From an uncultured Prevotella sp. (GTDB lineage: Bacteria > Bacteroidota > Bacteroidia > Bacteroidales > Bacteroidaceae), in the NCBI GenBank assembly GCA_900317685.1, contig ONHQ01000037.1, forward strand, positions 1 through 51,200: DNA of 51,200 nt. Reading direction: 5' to 3'. A program made the translations under genes and the position numbers. Shown piece by piece: positions 25,317-35,786 of the stretch. Position 1 is the first letter of the stretch. Every line of letters starts with the position of its first letter. The notes under the pieces are model-generated. The model had not been told where the DNA came from. It saw only the letters and a program-made list of their open reading frames with translations, and did no database searches.

Positions 25317-26663
25317 TTATCTGTCCTTGATGGGCACATAACTTTTTTGCTCCAGAATATTCTTGTAGGCAGGACGAATAATACGGCGCCCCTCGAAATT
25401 CAGTTCCTCAATACGATGGGCAGTCCAGCCAACGATACGCGCCATGGCAAAGATGGGCGTATAGATCTCTTGCGGAAGACCGATCATCTCATAGATGAAA
25501 CCACTGTAGAAGTCAAGGTTGGCACAGATTGGCTTTGCGGTCTTGCGAAATGCGGATACACACTTCACACCCTCCTGCTCTATGAGCTTCAAGAAGTTAT
25601 ACTCCTTGACCATGCCCTTCTCCTTAGCCAACTCTCCAGCCAGTTTCTTCAGCTCCACGGCTCTCGGATCGCTCATGGTGTACACAGCATGACCGATACC
25701 ATAGATCAAGCCTGTCTTGTCGTAAGCCTCCTTGTTGAGCATACGATTGAGATAGGTGTCAATCTCGTCGATATTTGTCCAATCTGAGATTTGCTCCTTG
25801 AGATGATGAAACATGTTGATAGCCTTGATATTGGCACCACCATGAAGAGGTCCTTTGAGAGAGCCTATTCCCGCAGCTATGCTGGAATAGGTGTCGGTAC
25901 GGGTTGAAGAAGTCACACGCACCGTGAATGTGGAGTTGTTACCACCGCCGTGCTCAGCCTGGATGATAAGCAGCAAATCGAGCATACGCGCGTCGAGCTC
26001 CGTGAAATCTTCGTCCTTAAGCATATAGAGGAAGTTCTCAGCGATCGTCATGTTCTCACGCGGATGACGGATATTGAGACTACTGCCCTGCATGGAATGG
26101 CGATAGATATTGTAAGCGTAGGCGATGATCGTCGGAAACTTGGCGATGAGCTCAATGGACTGCCGCATGAGATTGTCGCGCGAAATGTCATCGGGATTAG
26201 GATCGAAGGTGTACATCTCCAGCACGCAACGTGCCAGGATGTTCATAATGTTGCTGCCTTCCAAGTCGATAATGTGCACAATCGTACGATGGTCGAGTGG
26301 CATGTTCTCATTGATCAGTTCGCGGAAAGCCGTCAACTCTTCTTCGTCGGGCAGATTGCCGGAGAGAAGCAGATAAGCAATTTCTTCAAAGCCGAAGCGT
26401 TTCTCTTTCAACAATGGAGAGACAAGATCGTCGAGTTCATAGCCACGATAATATAGTCTTCCCGGGCACGGGCGCAGCGAACCATCATCATTGCGCTCAT
26501 AGCCAACGACATTACCGATATTTGTCAGACCCACAAGTACTCCAGTGCCGTCCTCATTGCGCAATCCACGCTTCACACCATACTTAGTAAAAGCCTCACG
26601 AGGGATTTTGCAAGAGTTCTTCACCTCATCGCTCAACTTGTATATCAGATATTCCTTTCTCAT
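25317..26663 (-). CDS. gltA: Citrate synthase
   Basis: Condenses oxaloacetate and acetyl-CoA to citrate. The 448-residue protein has the conserved catalytic-region segments LKGPLHGGANIKA and YGIGHAVYTMSDPRA, plus AEHGGGNNSTFTVRV and RLYYRGYELDDLV. It is the last gene of the acn-icd-gltA operon, 18 bases after icd. The N-terminal 50 residues (MRKEYLIYKLSDEVKNSCKI) extend beyond the common fold, as in other Bacteroidales enzymes. Confidence 0.95.
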   Translation of the reverse strand: MRKEYLIYKLSDEVKNSCKIPREAFTKYGVKRGLRNEDGTGVLVGLTNIGNVVGYERNDDGSLRPCPGRLYYRGYELDDLVSPLLKEKRFGFEEIAYLLLSGNLPDEEELTAFRELINENMPLDHRTIVHIIDLEGSNIMNILARCVLEMYTFDPNPDDISRDNLMRQSIELIAKFPTIIAYAYNIYRHSMQGSSLNIRHPRENMTIAENFLYMLKDEDFTELDARMLDLLLIIQAEHGGGNNSTFTVRVTSSTRTDTYSSIAAGIGSLKGPLHGGANIKAINMFHHLKEQISDWTNIDEIDTYLNRMLNKEAYDKTGLIYGIGHAVYTMSDPRAVELKKLAGELAKEKGMVKEYNFLKLIEQEGVKCVSAFRKTAKPICANLDFYSGFIYEMIGLPQEIYTPIFAMARIVGWTAHRIEELNFEGRRIIRPAYKNILEQKSYVPIKDR

Positions 26664-26681
26664 AGCATCGTAACTTTTAGC

Positions 26682-27866
26682 TTACTTCAAAATACCTTTG
26701 ATGACAGCGTCACCGAATTCTCTTGTGCCCAACGATTTTCCATCGGTTATCATCCGCGCAAGGTCGGCCGTAGCCGTGTGGTTGCGATAAAGCTCTGCCA
26801 AGCTCTGCTCGATGGCCTGTCCGGCCTCTTTCCATCCGATATAGTCGAGCATCATCACAGCAGAAAGCAGAAGACTTGACGGATTGACAATATTCTTTCC
26901 AGCTATGTCGGGAGCGATGCCATGGGTAGCCTCAAAGATAGCATGACCCGTCTGGTAATTGATGTTACCGCCAGGAGCAATGCCAATGCCACCCACCTGA
27001 GCCGCCAACATGTCAGAGACATAGTCGCCATTAAGATTCATCGTGGCGATGACGCTGTAGTCCTGCGGCTTCAACAGCGCATTCTGCAAGAAAGCATCGC
27101 AGATGCAGTCCTTCATCACCAAGCGACCGGACTTCAGAGCATCATTATATTCGCGTTCAGCCAACTCGTAGGCCCATTTTTTGAATCCTCCCTCAGTGAA
27201 CTTCATGATATTACCTTTGTGAACCAATGTCACCGACGGAAGATTGTGGGACAGGGCGTATTCTATGGCCGCACGGACAAGGCGCTCCGAACCCTCACGA
27301 CTGACAGGCTTGACACCAAAGCCAGAGGTCTCAGGAAAACGGACCTTCGTAACCCCCATCTCGTCATGGAGGAATCGATAGAACTTGCGTGCGTCTTCTG
27401 AGCCTGCTTCCCATTCGATACCAGCGTAGATGTCCTCAGTGTTTTCACGGAAGATGCACATCTCCACCTTCTCGGGATGCTTCACAGGGCTCTCTATGCC
27501 TTCAAACCAATGGACAGGGCGTTGGCAGACATAGAGGTCAAGCCCTTGGCGGAGTGCTACGTTCAAACTACGAATACCGCCTCCGACAGGAGTCATCAGA
27601 GGTCCTTTGATGCCTACAAGGCACTCACGGAAGGCATCCATAGTGGCTTGTGGCAACCATTCACCGGTCTGCTCATGAGCTTTGCCACCGGCGAGCACCT
27701 CTCTCCATTCGATCTTGCGCTTACCGCCATAGCACTTCTCTACTGCGGCATCCACAGTTTCGCGCATGATGGGTGAGATCTCTTTGCCTACGCCATCTCC
27801 TTCGATGAAAGGGATAGTCGGATGATCGGGAACTACGAGTGCCCCGTTTTGCTTACTGATATTCAT
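26682..27866 (-). CDS. icd: Isocitrate dehydrogenase
   Basis: Oxidatively decarboxylates isocitrate to 2-oxoglutarate, probably with NADP. The 394-residue protein matches the bacterial dimeric family: [18 protein letters not shown] at the start, [17 protein letters not shown] with substrate-binding residues, [20 protein letters not shown] with metal-binding aspartate, and [20 protein letters not shown]. It lies 13 bases after aconitase and 18 before citrate synthase, so all three are cotranscribed. Cofactor choice is inferred from the family. Confidence 0.95.
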   Translation of the reverse strand: MNISKQNGALVVPDHPTIPFIEGDGVGKEISPIMRETVDAAVEKCYGGKRKIEWREVLAGGKAHEQTGEWLPQATMDAFRECLVGIKGPLMTPVGGGIRSLNVALRQGLDLYVCQRPVHWFEGIESPVKHPEKVEMCIFRENTEDIYAGIEWEAGSEDARKFYRFLHDEMGVTKVRFPETSGFGVKPVSREGSERLVRAAIEYALSHNLPSVTLVHKGNIMKFTEGGFKKWAYELAEREYNDALKSGRLVMKDCICDAFLQNALLKPQDYSVIATMNLNGDYVSDMLAAQVGGIGIAPGGNINYQTGHAIFEATHGIAPDIAGKNIVNPSSLLLSAVMMLDYIGWKEAGQAIEQSLAELYRNHTATADLARMITDGKSLGTREFGDAVIKGILK

Positions 27867-27879
27867 AATGGTATCCTGC

Positions 27880-30168
27880 TTATGATTTTAAAAGGTTGTT
27901 CAAAGCTGAGCCAGCCTTGAACCATTCAATTTGTATTTGATTGTAGGTATGGAGAGCTTCAAAGCTGTCGCTCGACCCATCCTTATGCGTCAAAGTGACG
28001 GTCAACGGCTTGCCGGGAGCAAACGCTTTCAGTCCTGACACAGAAATGCGGTCATCCTCCTGCACCTTGACGTAGTCATCTTTATTCGCAAATGTCAGCG
28101 CAAGCATACCTTGTTTCTTCAAGTTCGTCTCATGGATGCGGGCGAAGCTCTTTGCCAACACCACCTTAACATTGAGAAAACGGGGCTCCATGGCTGCATG
28201 TTCACGCGAAGAACCCTCACCATAGTTGTCCTCAGCCACAATGATACTTCCCATATTGTGAGCTTTATAGTCTTTCGCCGCCGCAGAAACAGCTTTATAC
28301 TGCCCGTCGATCTGATCCTTCACCTTGTTGCTTTCGCCGTTGAAGGCATTCACAGCTCCCATCAGCAGATTGTCGGAGATGTTTTGAAGATGACCACGGA
28401 AGCGAAGCCAAGGACCAGCCATAGAGATGTGATCCGTCGTGCATTTACCTTTCACCTTGATTAACAGCGGCATGTCCAGCAAATCATTGCCATCCCATGC
28501 TGCAAAAGGCTCCAGCCGCTGCAGGCGCTGGGAACCGGGAGTAATAACGACTGGCGCATCGGTGTGCTGATCCGTAGGAGGTACAAAGAGCCCCTTTTGT
28601 TCCAAAGTGGTGATGGCATCTCCTTCTTTTCCGCAGGTAAAGCCTTGGGGTGGAAAGACAAAGCCCTGCGGCTCTTTGAGCATCACCTCTTTTCCTTCTT
28701 CATTAACCAGGCTGTCTGTAGCCGGATTGAAATCCAGCTTACCGGCCAAAGCCAAAGCTACGGTCATTTCGGGTGAGCCTATAAAAGCGAAAGTATTGGG
28801 GTTGCCGTCAGCACGGCGGCGGAAATTACGATTAAAAGAGGTTACGATAGCATTCTTTCGGGTGTTGTCGTCGGTATGCCGCTTCCACTGACCTATACAC
28901 GGACCGCAGGCATTAGCCATGACCACGGCACCAATGGCACGGAAATCATCCAAGATGCCGTCGCGCTCGGCTGTACAACGAATCTGCTCTGAACCAGGAC
29001 AGACTATAAGCTGTGCCTTCACCTTCAGATGCAAAGCCAAAGCCTGACGGGCAACAGAAGCGGCACGCGACAAGTCTTGATATGACGAGTTGGTGCAGGA
29101 ACCTATCAGTGCTACCTCCACATTCATCGGGTAATCGTTGGCAGGACCTTTCTCACGCATCTGAGAGATCGGTGTGGCAGCATCCGGCGTAAAAGGACCA
29201 TTGAGGTGTGGCTCAATCTTGGAAAGATCGAGGTCGATAACCTGATCGTAATACATCTCAGGATGGAGCTCCACATCAGCGTCGGCTCTGAGATCCACAG
29301 CATGTTGACGCGCCATCGTGGCCACCTGTTCGCGGCCAGTCTGACAAAGATACTCATCAGCGTTGTCGTCGTAAGGGAATAAAGAGCAGGTTGCGCCCAA
29401 CTCTGCACCCATGTTGCATATCGTGGCCTTACCTGTGGTAGACAGACTCTTGGTGCCTTCACCGAAATACTCCATAATCGCGTTGGTACCGCCCTTGGTC
29501 GTCAACAGCCCAAGAATCGTCAGAATGACATCTTTTGGTGCAGCCCATCCCTGAAGCTGGCCATGGAGATGCACGCCAATGATACGCGGCATGCGCAACT
29601 CCCATGGCTGTCCAGTGAGGACATCCACGGCATCAGCACCACCGACACCGATCGCTGCCATGCCTAATCCTCCGGCGTTGGGCGTATGAGAGTCCGTTCC
29701 AATCATCATACCGCCAGGGAAAGCGTAGTTTTCCAACACCACTTGATGGATGATACCTGCGCCGGGTCCCCAAAAACCAATTCCATATTTCTTGGAAGCA
29801 GACCGAAGAAAATCATATACCTCTTGATTCTCTTTACAAGCGACACCAAGATCGTCCTTGGCACCTTCATCGGCACGGATGAGGTGATCGCAATGCACAG
29901 AAGCGGGCACAGCGACATGCTCTCTTCCCGCATTCATAAACTGCAACAGCGCCATTTGGGCCGTAGCATCTTGCATCGCCACTCTGTTCGGACGGAAATC
30001 GGCATAATCGACGCCACGCTTCAGTGGCTTCAACGATGCTTCATCATAAAGATGAGTAAAGAGTATTTTTTCGGCATAGGTCAACGGTCTTTTTAATGTC
30101 TCTCTTACCGTTGAAATCTTGGAAGAATAAGCAGCGTAGAACTGCTTCACCATTTCGATATCCAACAT
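27880..30168 (-). CDS. acn: Aconitate hydratase (mitochondrial-type)
   Basis: Isomerises citrate to isocitrate with a 4Fe-4S cluster. Cluster cysteines are visible in [15 protein letters not shown] and [10 protein letters not shown]. The phosphate and substrate segments [20 protein letters not shown] and [20 protein letters not shown] are typical of the eukaryotic mitochondrial-like branch. The ATG at 30168 gives 762 residues; the upstream open frame contains the promoter and is not coding. It is the first gene of the oxidative TCA operon. Confidence 0.95.
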   Translation of the reverse strand: MLDIEMVKQFYAAYSSKISTVRETLKRPLTYAEKILFTHLYDEASLKPLKRGVDYADFRPNRVAMQDATAQMALLQFMNAGREHVAVPASVHCDHLIRADEGAKDDLGVACKENQEVYDFLRSASKKYGIGFWGPGAGIIHQVVLENYAFPGGMMIGTDSHTPNAGGLGMAAIGVGGADAVDVLTGQPWELRMPRIIGVHLHGQLQGWAAPKDVILTILGLLTTKGGTNAIMEYFGEGTKSLSTTGKATICNMGAELGATCSLFPYDDNADEYLCQTGREQVATMARQHAVDLRADADVELHPEMYYDQVIDLDLSKIEPHLNGPFTPDAATPISQMREKGPANDYPMNVEVALIGSCTNSSYQDLSRAASVARQALALHLKVKAQLIVCPGSEQIRCTAERDGILDDFRAIGAVVMANACGPCIGQWKRHTDDNTRKNAIVTSFNRNFRRRADGNPNTFAFIGSPEMTVALALAGKLDFNPATDSLVNEEGKEVMLKEPQGFVFPPQGFTCGKEGDAITTLEQKGLFVPPTDQHTDAPVVITPGSQRLQRLEPFAAWDGNDLLDMPLLIKVKGKCTTDHISMAGPWLRFRGHLQNISDNLLMGAVNAFNGESNKVKDQIDGQYKAVSAAAKDYKAHNMGSIIVAEDNYGEGSSREHAAMEPRFLNVKVVLAKSFARIHETNLKKQGMLALTFANKDDYVKVQEDDRISVSGLKAFAPGKPLTVTLTHKDGSSDSFEALHTYNQIQIEWFKAGSALNNLLKS

Positions 30169-30197
30169 ATAATTCCCTTTATTGATTAAACTCGTTG

Positions 30198-30205
30198 CAA
30201 ATATA
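30198..30205 (-). promoter_or_regulatory. -7 promoter element of the acn-icd-gltA operon
   Basis: TATATTTG on the minus strand, 29 bases before the aconitase ATG. Confidence 0.65.
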
Positions 30206-30269
30206 GTAATTTTTATTTGAAATGACACTATATTTGAATAAAAATTAATCAAATTGAAAGGAAATTCTA

Positions 30270-31451
30270 TTAAAATTCAATTTTATAGCCGTTAAACACG
30301 TTAATATCTACCGCGCCGTAAATACCATCAACTCTTCCATCGGGTGCCAATTGCCAAATCTTCAACTTAATGTCTGGCTTATATTCGCCGTAGCGTGCGA
30401 TCCAAATAGGATAACTATGCTTGATATCCGGAGCCGAGTCGAGATAACGGTTGACAAACGTCTGGCTAATGTATAGAATAGGTCGCTTGCCCGTACGATG
30501 CTCTACGGTACGAAGCCATGCTCTCACATTTTGCCACATGATTGTCACACCACCCATCTTACGTATTTGACTGGGCAGCAACTCCAAGTCAAGCACCGGC
30601 GGCAAGTCATTCTGTGCCACACGGCTGTTTGACAAGAAAAAGGCAGCCTGCTGACTGCCAGACGAGCGATGCGTGAAATAGTGGTAGGTACCCGTAGGAT
30701 AGCCGTGCTTACGTGAAGCGGCATAATCCGAAAGATAGTAAGGATTCAGCATAGAGCTGCCTTCAGTGGACTTGATGAAGATAAACGACACCTTATAATT
30801 CACGTGTCCACTTACATTTTTCTTCGACAGCGTACCCAAATGGGTGATGCGCAGGCGCGACCAGTCTATGCTATAGTGGTGTTTTCCTTTCACATGCTGG
30901 TATTTCGACAAGTCGATGCCATAGAGTCGTGAGGAATTATAGTTCAACCGCTCTCCTTTATAAACATCATCCTTCCACTCTCCTACTCTGAAGAAACGAT
31001 GCTGACTGGAAAAGCCAAAGCCTCTGCGACTTCCCTTTTGCCAGAAGCCCTCATAGAGTGTACCCTGATGATCGATCAACGTGCCATATCCATTGGCTTG
31101 AAGCAGACGGTTAAAGTCTCCCTTATAAAGTCCGACAGAATCTCGTCTCACGCCATTCGTCAGCGTATCATGGTTCCATATGCCGTCAATGCGGTTTCCC
31201 AACGAGTCCAAAGCCCAACCCCGGCCTTGACGCAAACCATTCTTCCATATACCACTATATATAATGGAGTCACCATCAGAGAGCGTCCCCAAACCATCAG
31301 GCTTGCCATGAAGAGTCTGCCCCTGATAAGTCTTACCCTGCCACGACATTTTGACAACGTCGTTGGTCTTCACCGTACAACTATTGAACAGAAGGGCCAA
31401 TAATGGCATGAGAAGAAAAGTGAAGTGATATATTTTCATCGTTGATTTCAT
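30270..31451 (-). CDS. Lipoprotein with MORN repeats fused to a GH25 lysozyme domain
   Basis: A 393-residue protein with a lipoprotein signal (lipobox LFNSC, Cys25). Residues about 38-165 form MORN-like repeats ([57 protein letters not shown]). From about 178 a GH25 muramidase domain follows: GIDLSKYQ with Asp180, [11 protein letters not shown] with Glu230, PPVLDLEL with Asp288 and Glu290, and [15 protein letters not shown] at the end. It probably cleaves peptidoglycan from an envelope-anchored position, with the MORN part binding lipid or protein. Its ATG overlaps the upstream stop (ATGA), so it is coupled to the membrane protein before it. Confidence 0.88.
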   Translation of the reverse strand: MKSTMKIYHFTFLLMPLLALLFNSCTVKTNDVVKMSWQGKTYQGQTLHGKPDGLGTLSDGDSIIYSGIWKNGLRQGRGWALDSLGNRIDGIWNHDTLTNGVRRDSVGLYKGDFNRLLQANGYGTLIDHQGTLYEGFWQKGSRRGFGFSSQHRFFRVGEWKDDVYKGERLNYNSSRLYGIDLSKYQHVKGKHHYSIDWSRLRITHLGTLSKKNVSGHVNYKVSFIFIKSTEGSSMLNPYYLSDYAASRKHGYPTGTYHYFTHRSSGSQQAAFFLSNSRVAQNDLPPVLDLELLPSQIRKMGGVTIMWQNVRAWLRTVEHRTGKRPILYISQTFVNRYLDSAPDIKHSYPIWIARYGEYKPDIKLKIWQLAPDGRVDGIYGAVDINVFNGYKIEF

Positions 31452-32359
31452 AGCGATCCCTCCTTGTCCACTAATCCCACGAAACGGCCATGAAGCGTAA
31501 AGACAGCGGTACCCGGCTGGGCGAAAGCATGTGCCACCCCAACTTTCTGCCCACGGACATAATCACCACGGGTAAGAATGGTATGGTCTTTCCGGCGGTT
31601 GTCGGCAGTCGACAGGGTGACGGTGATCACCTCTTTGTGCTTGGACACTCCCCAAGGCACGTTCTTCACCGCCCGGCATCCCCAAGGAATGACAGTTTTA
31701 TCAGTATGTACAATGACAGGAAGCGAAATGCTGTCAGCCGGAATCCGCAAAAAGTGACAGTTGCGGCGATGCAACTGCCCCTTATCATCATACCATGACA
31801 CGGTGAAGCGGCATTTATAGAGAAAAGTCAAATGCCGCTGTCCTAACTTATTAGTCGCCGCACTTAAACTTTTCAAGGAATCGAGTTGGCATTTCTGCCA
31901 TGCGCTATAAGCAGCGATGCGGTTGTAACCCTCATCTTGAACATTATGACAGCGGAGATAGTATTCCAACTCCTTTCTTACCAATGTAGAGCGATGGAGC
32001 GCAACGGACAAAGAATCGCGCTGGCGCATCAAAGCTGTGTCAGGATGTATCTTTGTGAAATGCGAAGAAGGTAAAGCAAACAAAGTCAACACACGGCCAT
32101 CACAACTGGGCCACCACCAATGGCGATTGATCCACACACCTTGCTGATGGACAGGATGCATTTGCAAGTCAGCAACATGACGACCGTCACTCAAGCAAAG
32201 CGTGGCAGTCCCGTCCAACATACAAACAGACTTGCGCATGTCGTTTTCTGTTGCAGGCAATGCCATACAAGTAAGCCAAAACAACAACATCAAGGGGAGA
32301 ATCACCGCAATATAGACTCTCCATCTCACAATGAATGGTATGATCTTTCTTCTCAGCAT
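31448..32359 (-). CDS. Hypothetical single-TM protein coupled to the GH25 lipoprotein
   Basis: A 303-residue protein with one N-terminal membrane helix (YIAVILPLMLLFWLTCMA) and a large, probably periplasmic, domain of no recognised family. The start is the ATG at 32359, because the upstream TTG at 32407 lies inside the promoter. A late segment (GTAVFTLHGRFVGLVDKEG) hints at a trypsin-like or beta-barrel fold, but I see no catalytic serine motif. The ATGA overlap with the MORN-GH25 gene suggests the two act together in cell-wall maintenance. Function unknown. Confidence 0.65.
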   Translation of the reverse strand: MLRRKIIPFIVRWRVYIAVILPLMLLFWLTCMALPATENDMRKSVCMLDGTATLCLSDGRHVADLQMHPVHQQGVWINRHWWWPSCDGRVLTLFALPSSHFTKIHPDTALMRQRDSLSVALHRSTLVRKELEYYLRCHNVQDEGYNRIAAYSAWQKCQLDSLKSLSAATNKLGQRHLTFLYKCRFTVSWYDDKGQLHRRNCHFLRIPADSISLPVIVHTDKTVIPWGCRAVKNVPWGVSKHKEVITVTLSTADNRRKDHTILTRGDYVRGQKVGVAHAFAQPGTAVFTLHGRFVGLVDKEGSL

Positions 32360-32405
32360 CACTCTGATCTCAATCCTCCAATTCGTTACTCCTAAATACG
32401 AGTGC

Positions 32406-32413
32406 AAAGTTAC
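32406..32413 (-). promoter_or_regulatory. -7 promoter element of the membrane protein/GH25 pair
   Basis: TAACTTTG on the minus strand, 46 bases before the ATG at 32359. Confidence 0.6.
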
Positions 32414-32454
32414 AAAATATAAATGAGAATCCTTTGCAAACAGAAGAGCAATTT

Positions 32455-32859
32455 TTATTGGTCGGTATCGTCCCAGAGATGATTGGCCTCTTCAATCTCA
32501 TCCTCATCAAACCATTTCGACAGCTTGTCGTAAGCGCGTTGCTTAACTTCATCGGTAAGATCCCCCTTAATCTTATGCAACACATACAACAGTACGGCCA
32601 CATCATCGCCCAGTCCGGCAATAGGGATTGCGTCGGGAATGACATCCAAGGGACTGATCAAATAGCCCAAAGCACCAATGATAATCGCCTTATCCTTCAG
32701 TGGCACATTCTTACTCTGAAGCGTGTAGTAGAGAATGAGCGCAGCATAAACAAGCTTGGCTCCTGCCCGCTTGGCGATATGAGAAATCTTCTCGACAAAT
32801 CCCTTTGCAGAGTATTTGTCGCTGTACTTCATAAAATCCGGCAACTGTAAGTCTTTCAT
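32455..32859 (-). CDS. YkvA/DUF1232 family membrane protein
   Basis: A 134-residue protein with the DUF1232 core (KAIIIGALGYLISPLDVIPD followed by AIPIAGLGDDVAVLLYVL). The motif YLISPLDxIPD is diagnostic for the family, whose role is unknown but which sits in the membrane. The C-terminus is acidic. It follows the two-TM protein gene by 52 bases and may be cotranscribed. Confidence 0.88.
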   Translation of the reverse strand: MKDLQLPDFMKYSDKYSAKGFVEKISHIAKRAGAKLVYAALILYYTLQSKNVPLKDKAIIIGALGYLISPLDVIPDAIPIAGLGDDVAVLLYVLHKIKGDLTDEVKQRAYDKLSKWFDEDEIEEANHLWDDTDQ

Positions 32860-32911
32860 ATAGTTTTAGTCGTTAAGTTTAAGTATTCATTTAGTTTTGG
32901 TCATCGCATAT

Positions 32912-33346
32912 TCATATGGCTTTGTCCATTAAGTATTGGTCAACCGCGTCTGCATATTTTGCGTAAGCCTTCTGCTCTCTCCTCAACTGCGACAGACGAT
33001 AGCGTGTCACCAGCATCCTCACTCCCTTGGCCATGAACGCCAACACCAATCCAATAGCTATCCCCACGAACAGAGACTTGTTGCCCCAGGGCAAACTCTC
33101 CTCAGGGAAAGCACTCAGCACAAGCACAGGTAATACAGCAATAATCCCATAGAGCGTCAGCTGCTGCCGCTGGGTACCCTCGCTGTCAAGAATGTCCTGA
33201 TAAGCCGACAGGAAGCTGTCCAACTCTTCACGCACTACGCCATATTGTTCCATCCGGGGAAACTTTTCCTCGTCACCGTAGTGTTCAATAATGCGAGCAA
33301 TCCGATGCTCATAATCGTTAAGTATATTAGGCTCTAAATCCTTCAT
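32912..33346 (-). CDS. Hypothetical protein with two membrane helices
   Basis: A 144-residue protein: an acidic N-terminal helical part (RIARIIEHYGDEEKFPRMEQ), two hydrophobic helices (about residues 62-80 and 89-108) and a basic, helical C-terminus (RYRLSQLRREQKAYAKYADA). No family recognised. Promoter at 33415-33422. Confidence 0.65.
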   Translation of the reverse strand: MKDLEPNILNDYEHRIARIIEHYGDEEKFPRMEQYGVVREELDSFLSAYQDILDSEGTQRQQLTLYGIIAVLPVLVLSAFPEESLPWGNKSLFVGIAIGLVLAFMAKGVRMLVTRYRLSQLRREQKAYAKYADAVDQYLMDKAI

Positions 33347-33414
33347 AGATGCGAATAATAATTAATTAAGTCGATGCTTGAAAAACCTATCTCTGCTCAA
33401 GGTAATATCTCCGA

Positions 33415-33422
33415 CAAAGATA
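33415..33422 (-). promoter_or_regulatory. -7 promoter element of the two-TM protein gene
   Basis: TATCTTTG on the minus strand, 68 bases before the ATG and about 45 bases after the RNase P RNA 3' end. Confidence 0.55.
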
Positions 33423-33468
33423 ACCTTTTTTTCCTCCTTATATTGTATAGCGATAACAAAAAAAGTAA

Positions 33469-33862
33469 GACAGTGCTCTGATAAGCCGGGTTCCGTAGCC
33501 GTCAGTTCTCAGGAAGAGACGGTGCTCTGTCATTTATCTAGATGATGAGTCACCCCATCACTCAAGCGTTCTACCCTCTATCGTTGCCATCAAAGTAGCA
33601 TCGGGCGGACGACCCTGACATGACGATAGTTTACATGAACTTGCAGCCCCCAGACGGCACAGCCCGACGATCACCCGCCGGCTGGTGGTCTCTTACACCA
33701 CCTTCTCACCCTTACCGCCCACGAGGAGCGGCGGTCATTTTCTTCTGCCTACACCTACTGTTACCAATAGCTTCTATTTTCGGAAGTGAGGTGTCCTATG
33801 CTGCCCGGACTTTCCTCTCGCATCTGAAGCGATGCCAGCGACGAGCCGGAGCACTGCCTTAC
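33469..33862 (-). ncRNA. rnpB: RNase P RNA (type A)
   Basis: The catalytic RNA of ribonuclease P. Read on the minus strand, it has the universally conserved GAGGAAAGTCCGGGC block near its 5' end and ends in AACCCGGCTTAT followed by a P1 strand. The P1 ends pair: GCAGTGCTC near the 5' end with GAGCACTG at the 3' end. The length of about 394 bases is normal for the bacterial A type. A promoter sits just upstream and a T-run (33457-33463 on the minus strand) just downstream. No protein reading frame here is real. Confidence 0.93.
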
Positions 33863-33868
33863 ATCTTG

Positions 33869-33876
33869 CAAAAGTA
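33869..33876 (-). promoter_or_regulatory. -7 promoter element of rnpB
   Basis: TACTTTTG on the minus strand ends seven bases before the predicted RNA 5' end, the expected spacing. GTTG at 33897-33900 approximates the -33 box. Confidence 0.65.
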
Positions 33877-34016
33877 ATAAATAATCCCCAAACAGCCAAC
33901 TGGCTGATTAATATTTTGTAAGTTTTTAAAGGAATGTAAAATCAACTTTTATTCTACTTAATAGCAGTTAAGTGCAAAAAAGAATGTGTTAAAGTCAGAT
34001 AAAGTAATAAGACAAA

Positions 34017-34049
34017 ATGACAGTCATTCATCTTTTGATGCTATATTTG
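34017..34049 (+). promoter_or_regulatory. Promoter and possible operator of the HtrA gene
   Basis: TATATTTG (34042-34049) is the -7 element. A perfect 11-base palindrome ATGACAGTCAT (34017-34027) occupies the position where the -33 box would be, and no TTTG is present there. The leader to the ATG is about 120 bases. The palindrome may be an operator. Confidence 0.5.
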
Positions 34050-34172
34050 CAAGTGTTTCTACAAAGAATGTCAGTTCGCTGTCAGAAATAAAGAGGAACT
34101 GATAACAAAGTGAAACAAAGATACCAAGTGGAAATAAAGATCATATAAATATAAACATAAAATAAAGAAAGA

Positions 34173-35645
34173 ATGAAAAAGTATTCCAGTTATTTGCTCG
34201 TAGGACTTTGCTCCATGGCATTGACCCTACCCGTCGGCAAGTATGCCAATGCTTCCGCAGCCACCAACAAGGTAGAGGTAGCAGGGCAACCGGTCGATTT
34301 GACCTATGCTGCAGAGAAGGCTCTGCCTGCCGTCGTTTACATCAAATACGTGCAAAACTCCAAGACAAAGACCGTGGAGGTACAGAGCGATCCTTTCTCT
34401 GACTTTTTCGATCCCTTCGGATTCTTCGGTAATCCCGGTGGTGGCAATGGCGGCGTACAAAAGCGTCAGATCAGAACTCCCAAGCAGGAGGCTGCCGGTT
34501 CGGGTGTCATCATCAGTCCTGACGGCTATATTGTCACCAACAACCATGTTGTCAACGGTGCCGACGAGTTGACGGTCACACTCGAAGACAACAGAGAGTT
34601 CAACGCACGCATCATCGGCACGGATCCTACCACAGACCTTGCACTGATCAAGATTGACGGTAAAAACCTCCCCACCCTTCCAATCGGCAACTCCGACAAT
34701 CTGAAGGTGGGCGAATGGGTCATCGCCGTTGGTAATCCTTTCGGCCTCAACAATACGGTGACAGCCGGCATCATCAGCGCCAAGGCTCGTACACTCGGTG
34801 CCAACGGTGTGGAGAGCTTCATTCAGACTGATGCCGCCATCAACAAAGGCAACTCGGGCGGTGCGCTTGTCAACACCAAGGGTGAGCTCGTCGGCATCAA
34901 TGCCATGCTGTTCTCGGAAACCGGCTCATACGCCGGCTATGGTTTTGCCATTCCTACTGCCATCATGACAAAGGTCATCGACGACTTGAAGAAATACGGT
35001 ACCGTGCAGCGCGCTTATCTGGGCATACAAGGCCAGGATGTACTCAACTATATCAACAACCTGAAAGATCAGAACAAAGATGTCCCCGACCTCGGCACAG
35101 TAGACGGTGTATATGTCGCTAAGGTAGAAGACAACAGTGCCGCTTCCGCTGCCGGTATTGAGAAGGGCGATGTCATCGTCGGTGTTGATGGTAAGAACAT
35201 CACCAAGATGGCCGAACTGCAAGAGGTCATCAACAGCAAACACCCTGGTGACAAGATCACCATCTCTTGGCTTCACAACAAGAAGAAGATGAGCAAGACG
35301 GTCACTGTCAAGAATATGCAAGGCAATACCAAGGTGATCAAGACCGCCGACTTGGATGTACTCGGTGCCAAGGTCATTCCTGTCAGCGCTGAGCTGAAGA
35401 AGCAATTAGGCATCAGCTATGGTCTGCAGGTCAAAGATGTGAAGAACGGAGCCTTCAAAGATGGCGGTATCAGCAATGGCTTCATCATTTTGACTGTCAA
35501 CGATAAGCCGATGAAGACCATCTCCGATCTTCAGGATGCTGTCAAGGATGCCTCCACCAGCAAGAATCCAGTGCTGTTCATCACCGGTGAATGGCCATCG
35601 GGCAAGACCGACTATAAGGCTGTGAATATCGGCACTGACAAATAA
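34173..35645 (+). CDS. Do/HtrA family periplasmic serine protease
   Basis: An envelope quality-control protease of 490 residues (DegP/DegQ-like). An N-terminal signal peptide (MKKYSSYLLVGLCSMALTLP) is followed by a trypsin-like domain with catalytic His125 (TNNHVV), Asp155 (TTDLALIKI) and Ser228 (NKGNSGGALVN). Two PDZ domains follow, about residues 285-375 and 390-485. A Gly/Phe-rich segment (DPFGFFGNPGGGNGG, 80-94) corresponds to the LA loop. It is monocistronic, with a promoter upstream and a strong terminator after it. Confidence 0.95.
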   Translation: MKKYSSYLLVGLCSMALTLPVGKYANASAATNKVEVAGQPVDLTYAAEKALPAVVYIKYVQNSKTKTVEVQSDPFSDFFDPFGFFGNPGGGNGGVQKRQIRTPKQEAAGSGVIISPDGYIVTNNHVVNGADELTVTLEDNREFNARIIGTDPTTDLALIKIDGKNLPTLPIGNSDNLKVGEWVIAVGNPFGLNNTVTAGIISAKARTLGANGVESFIQTDAAINKGNSGGALVNTKGELVGINAMLFSETGSYAGYGFAIPTAIMTKVIDDLKKYGTVQRAYLGIQGQDVLNYINNLKDQNKDVPDLGTVDGVYVAKVEDNSAASAAGIEKGDVIVGVDGKNITKMAELQEVINSKHPGDKITISWLHNKKKMSKTVTVKNMQGNTKVIKTADLDVLGAKVIPVSAELKKQLGISYGLQVKDVKNGAFKDGGISNGFIILTVNDKPMKTISDLQDAVKDASTSKNPVLFITGEWPSGKTDYKAVNIGTDK

Positions 35646-35654
35646 CTTAAGAGA

Positions 35655-35725
35655 AGAGCATGAGCCAATAGAATGCTCTTATATATTAAAAAAGGTGTAT
35701 GGAGTTGCTCCATACACCTTTTTTT
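35655..35725 (+). terminator. Terminator after the HtrA gene
   Basis: A first small hairpin (AGAGCAT/ATGCTCT, 35655-35679) is followed by a perfect stem (35688-35704 with 35708-35724) ending in a T-run. It also works on the other strand. The next promoter begins three bases later. Confidence 0.85.
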
Positions 35726-35727
35726 CG

Positions 35728-35735
35728 TAACTTTG
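35728..35735 (+). promoter_or_regulatory. -7 promoter element of the exported protein/PqqD cluster
   Basis: TAACTTTG right after the terminator, about 50 bases before the ATG at 35787. It probably drives the four-gene cluster to 37978. Confidence 0.6.
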
Positions 35736-35786
35736 CACTATAATATCCTTGAGAAGTGCGCCGCTATTCTTGAGGAATAGTTAATC

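Noticed and set aside
33620-33877. 85-codon open frame on the plus strand
   Set aside because: It lies in the RNase P RNA gene, which explains the sequence conservation.
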